Assembly: GCA_031761405.1 (NCBI GenBank) | Contig: JASEVX010000011.1 | Span: 14,815,609 to 14,879,608, forward strand | DNA length: 64,000 nucleotides | Reading direction: 5' to 3' | Source of the DNA: Serripes groenlandicus | Taxonomy: Eukaryota > Mollusca > Bivalvia > Cardiida > Cardiidae | In this document: positions 42,295-51,499 of the stretch, in pieces | Numbering within the stretch: position 1 is the first letter of the stretch | Layout of the letters: the number at the start of each line of letters is the position of its first letter | Made by a program: the position numbers and the translations under genes | The notes under the pieces: generated by a model | Told to the model about the DNA's origin: nothing | The model's input: the letters and a program-made list of their open reading frames with translations, nothing else | The model's database searches: none

Positions 42295-42556
42295 CCATAA
42301 AGGCAGTTTTCAACATTTTTTCAGTCATATCACGGCGACCAGTTCACCTACTCATGCATTTTCTGGTTTTCCCACTCCAGTACACCGCACAACAGGCTGC
42401 TTTTCCACTTACACTATTAAACAGACCATTGGTGAAAGACGAATGACGCAAGTCACAATGACTTTTGTCAAACGTCGGAATTAATGTTGGTCGAGCTGGG
42501 ATTCAAACTCACAACCCCTGGATTGACAGCCCGCTTCGCTACCGGAGCTCGGCCAT
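42295..42556 (-). mobile_element. SINE-1, nearly complete
   Basis: Minus-strand order: head GGCCGAGCTCCGGTAGCGAA and GTTGTGAGTTTGAATCCCAG, then AAAAGTCATTGTGACTTGCG and CATGCATGAGTAGGTGAACT, and the CGCCGTGATATGACTG 3' end. The A box has lost the usual AGCTCAGT. Confidence 0.88.
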
Positions 42557-42564
42557 TTATATAT

Positions 42565-43795
42565 GATAAAAGGTCAAATTAGTGACAATGTGCAATGCTA
42601 CTTACATGAATCATATTTTGCCGCAGGGTCGGTTCCTTTAGAGCATCGCAGTGATCCTGATCTGCAATGTGCCTTGTTAAGATTTAATTTCGATAATTGA
42701 CACATCCTTTTTTACATGTAAAAATAATTTTTAATTTTGTTAAGAGCACACAGGAAAAGTCATGCCCATATAAATCCGTTTCGGCTCTTGAATTCACTGG
42801 GGACGTTTCATCTTGGGTTCACTTAGTCTGAAAAGATGTTAGTTTTAACTAAATAGCCATTATTCAGAAATTATCCACATTGCAATGTTTCACCACTAAA
42901 AAAATGGAGTGGATGTCATGCAGCAGAAACGTAAGCTATTGCGTCACAAAATGTGTCAACAATCTGCACTTGAGGACCTCCAAGAACACTTCTAAAAATA
43001 GATTTACTTTTTCTTCTTATAAATGTGCGGTTTTAGTGGTCGCATTAGTTCTGAATGGGGTATCATGGCCGTAGCGATTCCGAAATTTTAACCAGGTGCT
43101 CCTGTGTGATCAAGAACAGAATATTACCCTATGCATAAATTTAGACATACAGGAGCACGTCCCTGTGATTCAACTCTGTGTTGGTGTACTTGGGTAAAGA
43201 CATAAATATACATGTCTCTGATTTGGGTCACAGGGTGTTTCGTGTAACCGATATGTTCAGCCAATTATTGCATTGATCTTTGACAGTCCGAAGGAGTTTT
43301 TGTCAGAAGGGCATACGACTTCAGCGAAGTCTGCGTAGCATTGAGGGTGAAACAAATTTACCCTTAAGAGCATCTTAGTCAGACAGTGAAACCAAAATAG
43401 TCCATCGACAGAACATACGTCAATACAACCCATCGCTGATTCTCAGATTCACACTACAGCTTGATTTTATACCAACGCCAAAATTAAATTTATGTTATTC
43501 AATGGGAAACGAGAGCGATAAAAATTCTTACCTCACGCAAAGAAACTCGCAGCCGATTACGTTACAGTTGTCAGCCTTTAATCTAAACAGCACAGTTGTT
43601 CTAGTTATCTCGGGTACCGGCTGAATATGACGTCACCGGATGTGGATAATTGTCGGTCATGGTTCCCTGCTTTGTTCTATGTAATTTTACTTGGAATTTC
43701 ACGAGCAGGGCCATGGTAAAATTTTGCACCCAAATCTTTTCCATACTGATTATAGGAAATTTCCTATAATAAAGGTAATACCTAAGAACGAGCTG
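42565..43795. other. Unannotated stretch
   Basis: Longest clean non-repeat part of the right half. Small frames (64 residues at 42880-43074, MQCFTTKKMEWMSCSRNVSY...) have no motif I know. It includes ATATGACGTCACCGGATGTG near 43627. A TIR-A-type TGAGCC end is not present. Confidence 0.4.
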
Positions 43796-43804
43796 CGCTC
43801 GTTA

Positions 43805-44455
43805 TTAGTTAGGGTTAACACTTGTATTTTAACGATACCAAAGTGTCCGGAATATTATTGAAAGCCAGGTCAATCATCATTCAGAAACACATATATAATG
43901 TATAGCTAATACTTGTATTTTAACGATACTACATTGTCTGGAATATTATTGAAACTGACGTCACATATCATTCAAAAACACATATATAAGTCATGACTAA
44001 CACTTGCATTGTATACGATAATACAGTGCCTGATATATTGTTAAAAGCGACGTCACACATCATTCAGAAACACATATATAAGTTATGACTAACAATTGCA
44101 TTGTATACGATAATACAGTGCCTGATATATTATTAAAAGCGACGTCACACATCATTAAGAAACACATATATAAATTATGACTAACAGTTGCATTTATACG
44201 ATACTACAGTGTCTGATATATTATTAAAAGCGACGTCACACATCATTCAGATACACATATATAAGTTTTGACTAACACTTGCATTTATACGATACTACAG
44301 TGTCTGGAGTATTATTGAAACAGACGTCACCCATCATTCAGATACACATATATATTTTAGTGTTAACACTTGTATTTTATACAATACTGCAGTGTATTAT
44401 TGAAATCACTGTCAAACATCAGTCATACACACATATATAATAAATGTTATTTATA
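43805..44455 (+). repeat. 91-bp satellite, second array
   Basis: Same family as 30028-31262. The first unit, AACGATACCAAAGTGTCCGG through AAAGCCAGGTCAATCATCAT, is also found at 30599-30650, so the two arrays share variant units. Later units carry AAAAGCGACGTCACACATCA. Confidence 0.93.
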
Positions 44456-45110
44456 CGATACTATATTGTCTGGAATACTATTTAAAGCGACGGCAAACAT
44501 CATTCAGAAACACATATAGTATTGATGGTTTTGATACGATACTATAGTGTCTGGAATATAATTGGTGTGACGTCAAACATCATTCAGAAACACATATAGT
44601 ATTGATGGTTTTGATACGATACTATAGTGTCTGGAATATAATTGGTGTGACGTCAAACATCATTCAGGAACACATATAGTATTGATGGTTTTGATACGAT
44701 ACTATAGTGTCTGGAATATAATTGGTGTGACGTCAAACATCATTCAGAAACACATATAGTATTGATGGTTTTGATACGATACTATAGTGTCTGGAATATA
44801 ATTGGTGTGACGTCAAACATCATTCAGGAACACATCTAGTATTGATGGTTTTGATACGATACTATAGTGTCTGGAATATAATTGGTGTGACGTCAAACAT
44901 CATTCAGAGACACATATAGTATTGATGGTTTTGATACGATACTATAATGTCTGGAATATAATTGATGTGACGTCAAACATCATTTCAAAAACACACATAT
45001 ACTATATGACTAACATTTGAATTTTATACGATACTGCAGTGTCTGTATATTATTGAAAGCGACGTCAAATATCATAAAGGAACATATATAATCTGTGTTT
45101 GTTATACGAT
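44456..45110 (+). repeat. 80-bp higher-order part of the second satellite array
   Basis: Six units at exactly 80 bp (ATTGATGGTT at 44521, 44601, 44681, 44761, 44841, 44921), almost identical. Each contains GGTGTGACGTCAAACATCAT, that is, one full TGACGTCA palindrome. The array then decays back to the 91-bp type after 45000. Confidence 0.96.
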
Positions 45111-45111
45111 A

Positions 45112-45375
45112 CTATAGACTACTATGGATGTTTGTTTGACACTGTTGCACTGTATAACATGAACTACGCCAAACGAAAAACGACCTGTTTAGGTCTTGAA
45201 ATTGGTTATTACGAGCAAAGTACTTAATTTTTAAGCCGGATTCTCTATGAAGCTTGTACCCCTTCTTGCCGAACGGGGAAGATCCGATTTTGCTGTGGGG
45301 CAGGTTGGTCTGACTATATACGTATTTCACAGAACTGTAATCAATATCACCCTTGTCGGCCATTTTGATAGGCAA
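45112..45375 (-). CDS. Small ORF of unknown function, left member of a divergent pair
   Basis: An 87-residue frame starting MPIKMADKGDIDYSSVKYVY, or 83 residues from the second methionine, which has the better context (AAAATGG). It continues SQTNLPHSKIGSSPFGKKGY and is basic and hydrophilic, with no signal peptide, membrane segment or known motif. The first 20 or so codons resemble those of the plus-strand frame at 45586 (MA..G...SS.KYV), and the sequence GCCTATCAAAA precedes both ATGs. The frames point away from each other across about 210 bp of AT-rich DNA. It could be a first exon, a whole small gene or simply the terminal inverted repeat of an uncharacterised element. The last 40 codons overlap the flank of the satellite array, which argues that the true end is earlier. 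I do not recognise the family. Confidence 0.3.
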   Translation of the reverse strand: MPIKMADKGDIDYSSVKYVYSQTNLPHSKIGSSPFGKKGYKLHRESGLKIKYFARNNQFQDLNRSFFVWRSSCYTVQQCQTNIHSSL

Positions 45376-45576
45376 ATATGATGAGCATTGTAATGGGTAT
45401 ATTAAAATAAAGTGATGATTAGGATAACACCGAGGAATTTGAGTTTGACAACCATATTTCGTTGATGCCTTTGTATGATCTGATTATATCGACTATTTGA
45501 TTTAATTATTTTTGCACATGCAATTGATTAATTTAATTATATTTGATATTCCTCTATTCAACAAATAGTAAATTTT
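45376..45576. other. AT-rich spacer between divergent ORFs
   Basis: Holds AAATAAAGTGATGATTAGGA and repeated TTTAATTATTTTTGCACATG-like AT words. It could be a shared promoter or the interior of an inverted-repeat element. No clear TATA box or initiator can be singled out. Confidence 0.3.
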
Positions 45577-45585
45577 GCCTATCAA

Positions 45586-45672
45586 AAATGGCTGCCAGGG
45601 GAGGTCAATATTGTAGTTCGGGGAAATATGTATTCACTGGATGTTATGTCCCGAAGGTAGGTTTTCGTGTGA
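45586..45672 (+). CDS. Small ORF of unknown function, right member of the divergent pair
   Basis: The frame from ATGGCTGCCAGGGGAGGTCA gives MAARGGQYCSSGKYVFTGCY and then VPKVGFRVM before a stop. Its start context (CAAAAATGG) is identical in style to that of the left member, and the sequence around the ATG is similar over about 60 bp with an inserted or deleted base or two. A GTAGGT splice-donor-like word follows the CCGAAG codons at about 45655, so the frame could be a first exon spliced onward. Only 28 residues; function unknown. An inverted-repeat transposon end is an equally good explanation. Confidence 0.25.
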
Positions 45673-45815
45673 TGTGATGTATATGTGATCAATATGTGAT
45701 GTGGCCAATATGTGTTGTGATCGATATGTGATGTGATCGATATGTGATCAATATATGTGATGTAATCAATATGTGATGCGATTAATATGTGATGTGATCG
45801 ATATGATATGCATGG
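45660..45815. repeat. ATATGTGATGTGATCG-type microsatellite
   Basis: Irregular repeats of GATGTGATCGATATGTGATC with unit lengths of 16-24 bp. Confidence 0.9.
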
Positions 45816-46014
45816 GTTTCGTGTTACGCTCAATGCTCATTGATTTAAATCTTTACATCTAAATTGATCTTTCTCCACTAGGAAAATCCACTTAGCATTA
45901 CCATCTCAAATGTAACGAAACCTCTATCTATACATTCAGTATAGCGGACCAGGGACGTTATATTGTAATATAGTGTCCCTGAGATCTAGATAGACACCGT
46001 TTCTTGAAGGCTGT

Positions 46015-46150
46015 TATCAGAGCTTTAGATAAGGGACGTTTTGCATGCTTAAAATCCGTATTTGACACTCTAACCATATGTTGTGGCTATTTAAAAGAAT
46101 CGTCTCAGTAAGACGATTCTTTTAAGTACCTACAACATAGGGTTTTCTTT
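46015..46150. mobile_element. Hairpin element, second copy
   Basis: CCATATGTTGTGGCTATTTA and AAAGAATCGTCT on the left pair with AGACGATTCTTTTAAGTACC and TACAACATAGG on the right (46074-46142). It resembles 8689-8752 in both arms and in the upstream TCAGAGCTTTAGATAA flank. Mutations in the two arms differ, so it is older than the 8.7 kb copy. Confidence 0.8.
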
Positions 46151-46224
46151 AAAAAATAGGTGAGAAATCGTTGGAAATAGCTATAGCTGAATACCCCTCC
46201 CTATCTGGACCTCTGTTGTACGAC

Positions 46225-46345
46225 TTATTGGCGAATGATATAGAACCTGATCAACCTGCGCAAATGGTCGTAAATGGTCGTAAATGGTCGTAAATGGTCG
46301 TAAATGGTCGTAAATGCCATAATGATGGGTTTTCCTGATGCACGA
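46225..46345. repeat. 11-bp repeat inside a TIR-A-like relic
   Basis: TGATCAACCTGCGCA leads straight into five copies of AATGGTCGTAA (46264-46316), then ATGCCATAATGATGGGTTTT. The outer pieces resemble the TIR-A sequences GATCAGCCTGCGCA and CCATAATGTTGGTTTT, so the short array seems to have replaced its middle. Confidence 0.7.
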
Positions 46346-46499
46346 GTAAATGATAAATAATTCATTGAAATGCAAGTCGTTGCATCTCATGTTCCGGAGC
46401 TTTTCTTTTATGTACAAAACAACTTATTGATCTTGAAAAGATAAAAGTATAGGCATTTGCATCGTTCAGCTTTTGAAATCCGAGATTATTTATGAGTCT

Positions 46500-47180
46500 C
46501 GCCGGACACTTGCACAATCAGACCCTCTCTCGGTTAGTTATAGAAAGTGGAACCTATAATCAGAGACATATATATATATAGGTCTCTGCTATAACCAACC
46601 ATTTTTTGTTGCATTTGCAAACTTAATCATAGAAATAAGACTTGGGGGGAAAAAACGTACCTTTTATTTGTTCCATTTGCACAATCATGATTCTCTCGTT
46701 TATTTATAGAAATATAACTCGTAAATAATAACACAATTATTTTTGTTCCATTTGCAAAATCGGGCTTATCTAGATTGTTTATAGAAATAGAACTTGGGAC
46801 TATTGTTTGTGTGCATTTGTACAATCCGACTTCTCTCGGCTATTTATAGAAATACATCTCAGGATTAATAATAAAACTTTTTTTTATTTTTTAATTTGCA
46901 CAATCAGGATTTTAAAGAAATAGAACTCGGAACTACATGTAATAACAAACTTGTATGTTGCATTTAAACAATAAGGTTCTGCCGGCTATTTATAGAAATA
47001 GAACTCGGGAATTAATAAAGAACTTCTTGTTTGCTGAATTTGCACAATCGGATTCCTCTCAGATACTTAAAGAAATAAAATTCGATACTTATAACAAACA
47101 AATTATTGTTTTTGTTGTATTTACACAATCCTGTCGTCTTTTTACATAAATATATCTCAGGACCAACAACGAACGATTTG
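46500..47180. repeat. Degenerate ~90-bp tandem repeat
   Basis: About eight copies of a unit with TTTGCACAATC, (T)CTCTCGGCTATTTATAGAAA, TAGAACTCGG and an AATAATAACAAA stretch. Spacing is irregular, from 75 to 100 bp. Confidence 0.85.
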
Positions 47181-47258
47181 GTATCAGGATAAATGGGTAA
47201 TTTAAAAAATTGTTAAAAGTGGCGTAAACACCAAACAATCAAACTTAACAAGATTAAG
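47181..47258 (+). mobile_element. SINE-2 tail, left bracket of the 41-bp array
   Basis: GGATAAATGGGTAATTTAAA, AAATTGTTAAAAGTGGCGTA and AACACCAAACAATCAAACTT in direct orientation, ending ACAAGATTAAG. Confidence 0.85.
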
Positions 47259-47890
47259 TCTTAATCTTGTTAAGTTTGATTGTTTGGTGTTTACGCCGCT
47301 TTTAATCTTGTTAAGTTTGATTGTTTGGTGTTTACGCCGCTTTTAATCTTGTTAAGTTTGATTGTTTGGTGATTACGCCGCTCTTAATCTTGTTAAGTTT
47401 GATTGTTTGGTGTTTACGCCGCTCTTAATCTTGTTAAGTTTGATTGTTTGGTGTTTACGCCGCTCTTAATCTTGTTAAGTTTGATTGTTTGGTGTTTACG
47501 CCGCTCTTAATCTTGTTAAGTTTGATTGTTTGGTGTTTACGCCGCTCTTAATCTTGTTAAGTTTGATTGTTTGGTGTTTACGCCGCTTTTAATCTTGTTA
47601 AGTTTGATTGTTTGGTGTTTACGCCGCTCTTAAACTTGTTAAGTTTGATTGTTTGGTGTTTACGCCACTCTTAATCTTGTTAAGTTTGATTGTTTGGTGT
47701 TTACGCCGCTCCTAATCTTGTTAAGTTTGATTGTTTGGTGTTTACGCCGCTCTTAATCTTGTTAAGTTTGATTGTTTGGTGTTTACGCCGCTCCTAATCT
47801 TGTTAAGTTTGATTGTTTGGTGTTTACGCCGCTCTTAATCTTGTTAAGTTTGATTGTTTGGTGTTTACGCCGCTTTTAACAATTTTTTTT
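47259..47890 (-). repeat. 41-bp array made of SINE tails (about 15 copies)
   Basis: Unit (plus strand): TTAATCTTGTTAAGTTTGAT, TGTTTGGTGTTTACGCCGCT and C, repeated at 41 bp (47281, 47322). It is the reverse complement of the SINE-2 3' end plus CTTAACAAGATTAA. The last unit runs into CGCTTTTAACAATTTTTTTT, an inverted SINE end. The first unit meets the direct SINE tail at 47258 to form a hairpin. Confidence 0.97.
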
Positions 47891-47892
47891 TG

Positions 47893-48105
47893 TTCGTGCC
47901 CGACTACCCCACCCCACGAAAGAAGTCACGTGAAATATAGAGTGGCGGATTAACCGTGGGCCGTAGGTGCATCGAAATATTTATAGTTGACAAAGAAAAA
48001 GCGTGGCAAATGTAGTGGCGGATTAAGCGGGGGCCCATAGGGCGCGTGCCCGACACCACCCCCCCCCCATCCCACGACACCCCGACCCGGTCGGGCATCA
48101 TAGAT
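47893..48105. repeat. About 150-bp direct duplication with C-runs
   Basis: CGTGCCCGACTACCCCACCC with CACGAAAGAAG (47896) and CGTGCCCGACACCACCCCCC with CATCCCACGAC (48046) are repeats. AGTGGCGGATTAA occurs at 47940 and 48013, each followed by GGGCC. From memory, the GTGGCGGAT word is common at hAT-type MITE ends; not tested. Confidence 0.6.
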
Positions 48106-48107
48106 AT

Positions 48108-48262
48108 TGAATGTTTATCTTAATGATACCTAGTCCATGTTCGAATAAGGGTCATATCGGGTAAACAAAAATAGGTCACTAGGCCAAATGAAGGAAAATC
48201 TTGATAAGACACTGGATGTTGCATTTAACATTTTTGTCAGAATAATTGTCTTGATAGGTTTT
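48108..48262 (+). repeat. Single ~150-bp family unit
   Basis: CCTAGTCCATGTTCGAATAA, GGGTCATATCGGGTAAACAA, TAGGTCACTAGGCCAAATGA. Confidence 0.8.
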
Positions 48263-48264
48263 GC

Positions 48265-48825
48265 ATATTTCAAACACTTTCTCCCAGTCTAGTACATGGT
48301 TTAGAGAACTATTTCAACTTGATGGAATGTGATTTAACATCGAAATATTTCTCAATATAATAATGCAGAAACTTCAAAATATTCTGCCCAAACCTGCTGT
48401 CAAATTTCCCTTTGATTCTTCATGTCTTAAATGTGTATACTTGTGAGTGAGCTCTTGCACTCAGGTGAGCGATATAGTGCCAACAAGGTCCTTCTGTTTT
48501 TAAATTGGCAGTTTAATAAAATTTACTATTTTTTACATGCTCTTTCAACTTCTTGACAATAAATACATAAACGTAAGCTGCAATTGTTATTTCCTTTCAC
48601 ATTTCCCCTACTTCTCCAACCTTCCAGCAGCCCCCCAGGCCGTCAGCACTGCAATGCTTTGATTAAAGTATTTGGTGTGTCCCGGCCCGGGATTGATAAT
48701 CTAGTTAAGAACAGACGATCCTAATGTAATGTTATTTACACCAGGGATATCCGAAGGAATTGCTATTCCAATGTAGTCTGTAGCACAGGTTTGCCTGTAT
48801 ATCTATAAACGACTTACCATGTCTT
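48265..48825. other. Mostly unannotated stretch
   Basis: A SINE-2 scrap (GGCCGTCAGCACTGCAATGC, CCCGGCCCGGGATTGATAAT) lies near 48640-48710. Otherwise nothing identified. Confidence 0.4.
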
Positions 48826-48827
48826 TA

Positions 48828-49035
48828 TCTTGTTAAGTTTGATTGTGTGGTGTTTTACTCCGCTTTCATTAATTGGTCAGTTATATCACGGGGTTTCCTG
48901 GTACTAATGGTCCATTTATCCTGACACCAGCCAGTCAGTCGTAGTTCTAAGCAGGCAACCCGGAGCGCCAAGGCAGCCTGCTACCATTTTTGAAGTTTTT
49001 TCATGAACAGGCCCAGGATTTATAATCTAGTTTAG
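48828..49035 (-). mobile_element. SINE-2, minus strand
   Basis: The tail ATCTTGTTAAGTTTGATTGT and GTTTTACTCCGCTTTC is the same extended tail that forms the 41-bp unit. The body follows: TATATCACGGGGTTTCCTGG, CCTGACACCAGCCAGTCAGT, GGAGCGCCAAGGCAGCCTGC. The head is decayed. Confidence 0.88.
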
Positions 49036-49039
49036 ACGA

Positions 49040-49465
49040 GACGATTCTGATGGTTATTGAATGCAAGGAAACTTATACACCAGGGATATCTGATGGTGCA
49101 TCAACGTACGCTTTTGTAATTGTAGACGGGCAGTGAGGGCCCTTGGGATATGCGTAAAAGTACAGCCGCGATTGAATGTTGATACTTCACATAATGCAAC
49201 AACATCCCATGCCATGATGTATAACATAAACTATAATGTATTGACGTTGTGTAGTAAATTGAAATACTCATCTTGTATGATGACAACTTAACACTTTTGA
49301 AGCATCTGAAGAATTTCGTCCTTTAATTAATAGTAAAAACATCTTCCATAAAAGATATAAAATAAATAAAGGAAGAAAGTATTAATATTTTTTAACATGA
49401 ACATACAACATATGAAAAAATATGACAACATAAATATTACGCCATAGGCTATATCTGGTTCAGTT
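49040..49465. other. Unannotated stretch
   Basis: Nothing identified. A GACACTT-poor, AT-rich segment. Confidence 0.35.
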
Positions 49466-49469
49466 ACAA

Positions 49470-49632
49470 TGAAACCAGCGAGTAAGTCGTAATGCTAACC
49501 ACACAATCCTGAGCGCCAACTAGGGAAAGCCATTACTTTCATTTTAAAAGTCTTTGGTATGCACCGGCTGGGGATTGAACCCGTGACCTCTCACACCCGA
49601 AGCGGACGCTCTACATCTACACCACCATAAAA
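49470..49632 (-). mobile_element. SINE-2 head and body
   Basis: Minus-strand head: GGTGTAGATGTAGAGCGTCC (A box) and GAGGTCACGGGTTCAATCCC (B box). Body: AATGGCTTTCCCTAGTTGGC and AGGATTGTGTGGTTAGCATT. The 3' end is missing. Confidence 0.85.
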
Positions 49633-49647
49633 AGGATATGTACGCAT

Positions 49648-49742
49648 CAAACGTCGGAAAGAATGTCAGCCGAGCTGGGATTCGGACTCCCTGGAATGAC
49701 AGCCCGTGTCGCTTCCGACTGAGCTACCGAGGCTCGGCACAA
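49648..49742 (-). mobile_element. SINE-1 head
   Basis: Minus strand: TGCCGAGCCTCGGTAGCTCA, GTCGGAAGCGACACGGGCTG, then GAGTCCGAATCCCAGCTCGG. It ends soon after the head and sits head-to-tail beside the SINE-2 piece. Confidence 0.85.
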
Positions 49743-49869
49743 ACCGTCTCAATTAGGATCAGCTAGCCTGAAAGTGCAGGACAACCTTAAGCATCAAGAC
49801 ACTCAAGTCAAGCCTTTAACATGGTAGTCCAGGGTTGTGGAGTTATTATTGTTCGTCGGTAGGTGTTTT

Positions 49870-50012
49870 TGAAATACGTGTAATAACCGTGCTTAGATAG
49901 GTTTGCCTGGACCACACGTGTAATAACCGCGCTTACATATGTTTTCCTGGACCACACGTGTGAAAACCGCGCTTAGATAGGTTTTCCTGGAGACCACATG
50001 TGCAATAACCGT
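49870..50012. repeat. ~40-bp tandem repeat, 3.5 copies
   Basis: ACGTGTAATAACCGTGCTTA plus GATAGGTTTGCCTGGACCAC, recurring at 49877, 49917, 49957 and 49998. Confidence 0.9.
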
Positions 50013-50044
50013 TCATTTACTTGAAATACATTGACCATACTCTT

Positions 50045-50198
50045 AGACAAATGTGCCGTCCCGCGAGAAAAACCAACAGTATGGCCTCTGCGTAATGTAT
50101 CGATCCAGATCAGGCTACGCAGTCTGATCCGGGCAGACACATTCCGTCTCAGGGGGATATAGGTATAGAGTTATGATTCCTGAAACAGAAAAGCTGTT
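50045..50198 (+). mobile_element. TIR-A MITE, left two-thirds
   Basis: GTGCCGTCCCGCGAGAAAAA to GATTCCTGAAACAGAAAAGC, ending where a 22-bp repeat begins. Confidence 0.9.
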
Positions 50199-50199
50199 T

Positions 50200-50272
50200 G
50201 AAAATGGTAATTTCACTGTTTGAAAATTGTAATTTCACTGTTTGAAAATTGTAATTTCACTGTTTGAAAAAA
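50200..50272. repeat. 22-bp repeat, 3.3 copies
   Basis: CTGTTTGAAAATTGTAATTT plus CA, repeated at 22 bp, starting right at the broken edge of the TIR-A copy. Confidence 0.9.
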
Positions 50273-50358
50273 AAGTGGATTACCAGTTTCTATTTCACTG
50301 AGATATCTCTATAATCCATCGATAGGCATAAAATAAAAGCGCGTGTTACATAACAAGG

Positions 50359-50657
50359 GCCGAGCCCCGGTAGCTCAGTCGATAGCGCCGCGGGCTGTCA
50401 ATCCAGGGGTTGTGAGTTCGAATCCCGGCTCGGCCCAACTTTCTTTCCGACGATCGACAAAAGTCAATGCGACATGCGTCATTCGTCTTCCACCAATGGG
50501 CTAAGTCTATGTGGAAAAGCAGCCAGTTGCTTGGGAAGATTGTTGTGTGGAGTACTGGTGTGAGAAAAACCAGGAAATGCATGAGTAGGTGAACTGGCCG
50601 CCGTGATATAACTGAGAAATTGTTAAAAACGGCGTTAAACCCCAATCAATCAATCAA
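50359..50657 (+). mobile_element. SINE-1, complete, with 12-bp target duplication
   Basis: A 299-bp element. Head GCCGAGCCCCGGTAGCTCAG (A box) and GTTGTGAGTTCGAATCCCGG (B box) carries an Asp-like GTC in the anticodon position (CTGTCAA). Body: CAAAAGTCAATGCGACATGC and TGGGAAGATTGTTGTGTGGA. 3' end: GGCCGCCGTGATATAACTGA and GGCGTTAAACCCCAATCAAT. TACATAACAAGG flanks it on both sides (50347-50358 and 50658-50669). It is transcribed by pol III in principle, has no protein, and needs LINE enzymes. Confidence 0.97.
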
Positions 50658-50677
50658 TACATAACAAGGCTACTGGG

Positions 50678-50872
50678 GATTCTACCGTAACCGAGTGGTT
50701 AGCGTCGGGGATTGCATCCCCAGTCGCGGTGCTCATGGTGGAGTGTTCATGGTCAAGGCACAATTCCTATACAGTGTTTGTTTACACAGGGATCAAAACT
50801 AAGTGAACGGTTGTCGTGATAAAACTGAAATAATGTTGAAATTGACGTATTCAAATAGTAGAAATAAAAGGT
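50678..50872 (+). mobile_element. SINE-3 with deletion in the head
   Basis: CTACCGTAACCGAGTGGTTA and GCGTCGGGGATTGCATCCCC, where the B box is missing, then GGTGGAGTGTTCATGGTCAA and CGGTTGTCGTGATAAAACTG. The tail has decayed. Confidence 0.8.
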
Positions 50873-50881
50873 TCCTATTGT

Positions 50882-51121
50882 ATATCGAGGGCTTGGCGTG
50901 AAACGGTTGTAACTAAAAACCTATTTTGAAAACCCTGGTTTAGGGGCAATTTTGACACCTTTGTAAACAATACAAATTTAGGTGCCATTGCTCACAACGA
51001 GCATGGCACCTGAATTTCCATTGGTTACCCAGAAAAATAAAGACTTAATGGCGAGATGATTAACCTTGGTAAAAAAAATACAAATTTTAGTTACAACCGT
51101 TTCACGCCAAGCCCTCGATAT
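50882..51121. mobile_element. TIR-B MITE, complete
   Basis: ATATCGAGGGCTTGGCGTGA at the left and CACGCCAAGCCCTCGATAT at the right. Compared with 2411 its strand is flipped: AAAACCCTGGTTTAGGGGCA comes first and GACTTAATGGCGAGATGATT second. Confidence 0.95.
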
Positions 51122-51124
51122 GAG

Positions 51125-51495
51125 GACACTTATCACTAGGATGAGCAAGTGCATACGCCCCCATTAATGAGTGCCCGAATCATATTAATGATAAAGAAAT
51201 GAAACAGCAACTTATAAGACTTTGATACAAATTTCCATGTACATATACATGTACTTATTACATCATTTACATTAAATCAAGCCTTAACACTTGTGTAAAA
51301 ACACGTAACATTTTCACTTAAAGATTAAGTACTCGTTTGTTTTTTATTCAAGAATACGACGAACTACATTCTATGTTATTTCACCTACGAATTTCTACGC
51401 CAATGCATGCAAACACACGTGCATAGTTTATAATGAAAGATGTCATTTTAATCGCGCGTTCTTATGACGAAAATATTATATTAAGTCGTCACGTG
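51125..51495. other. Unannotated stretch
   Basis: No feature recognised. Confidence 0.35.
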
Positions 51496-51499
51496 ACGC

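Noticed and set aside
50359..50435. Functional tRNA-Asp gene
   Set aside because: It is the head of a full SINE with its own target duplication, and the anticodon stem is degraded.
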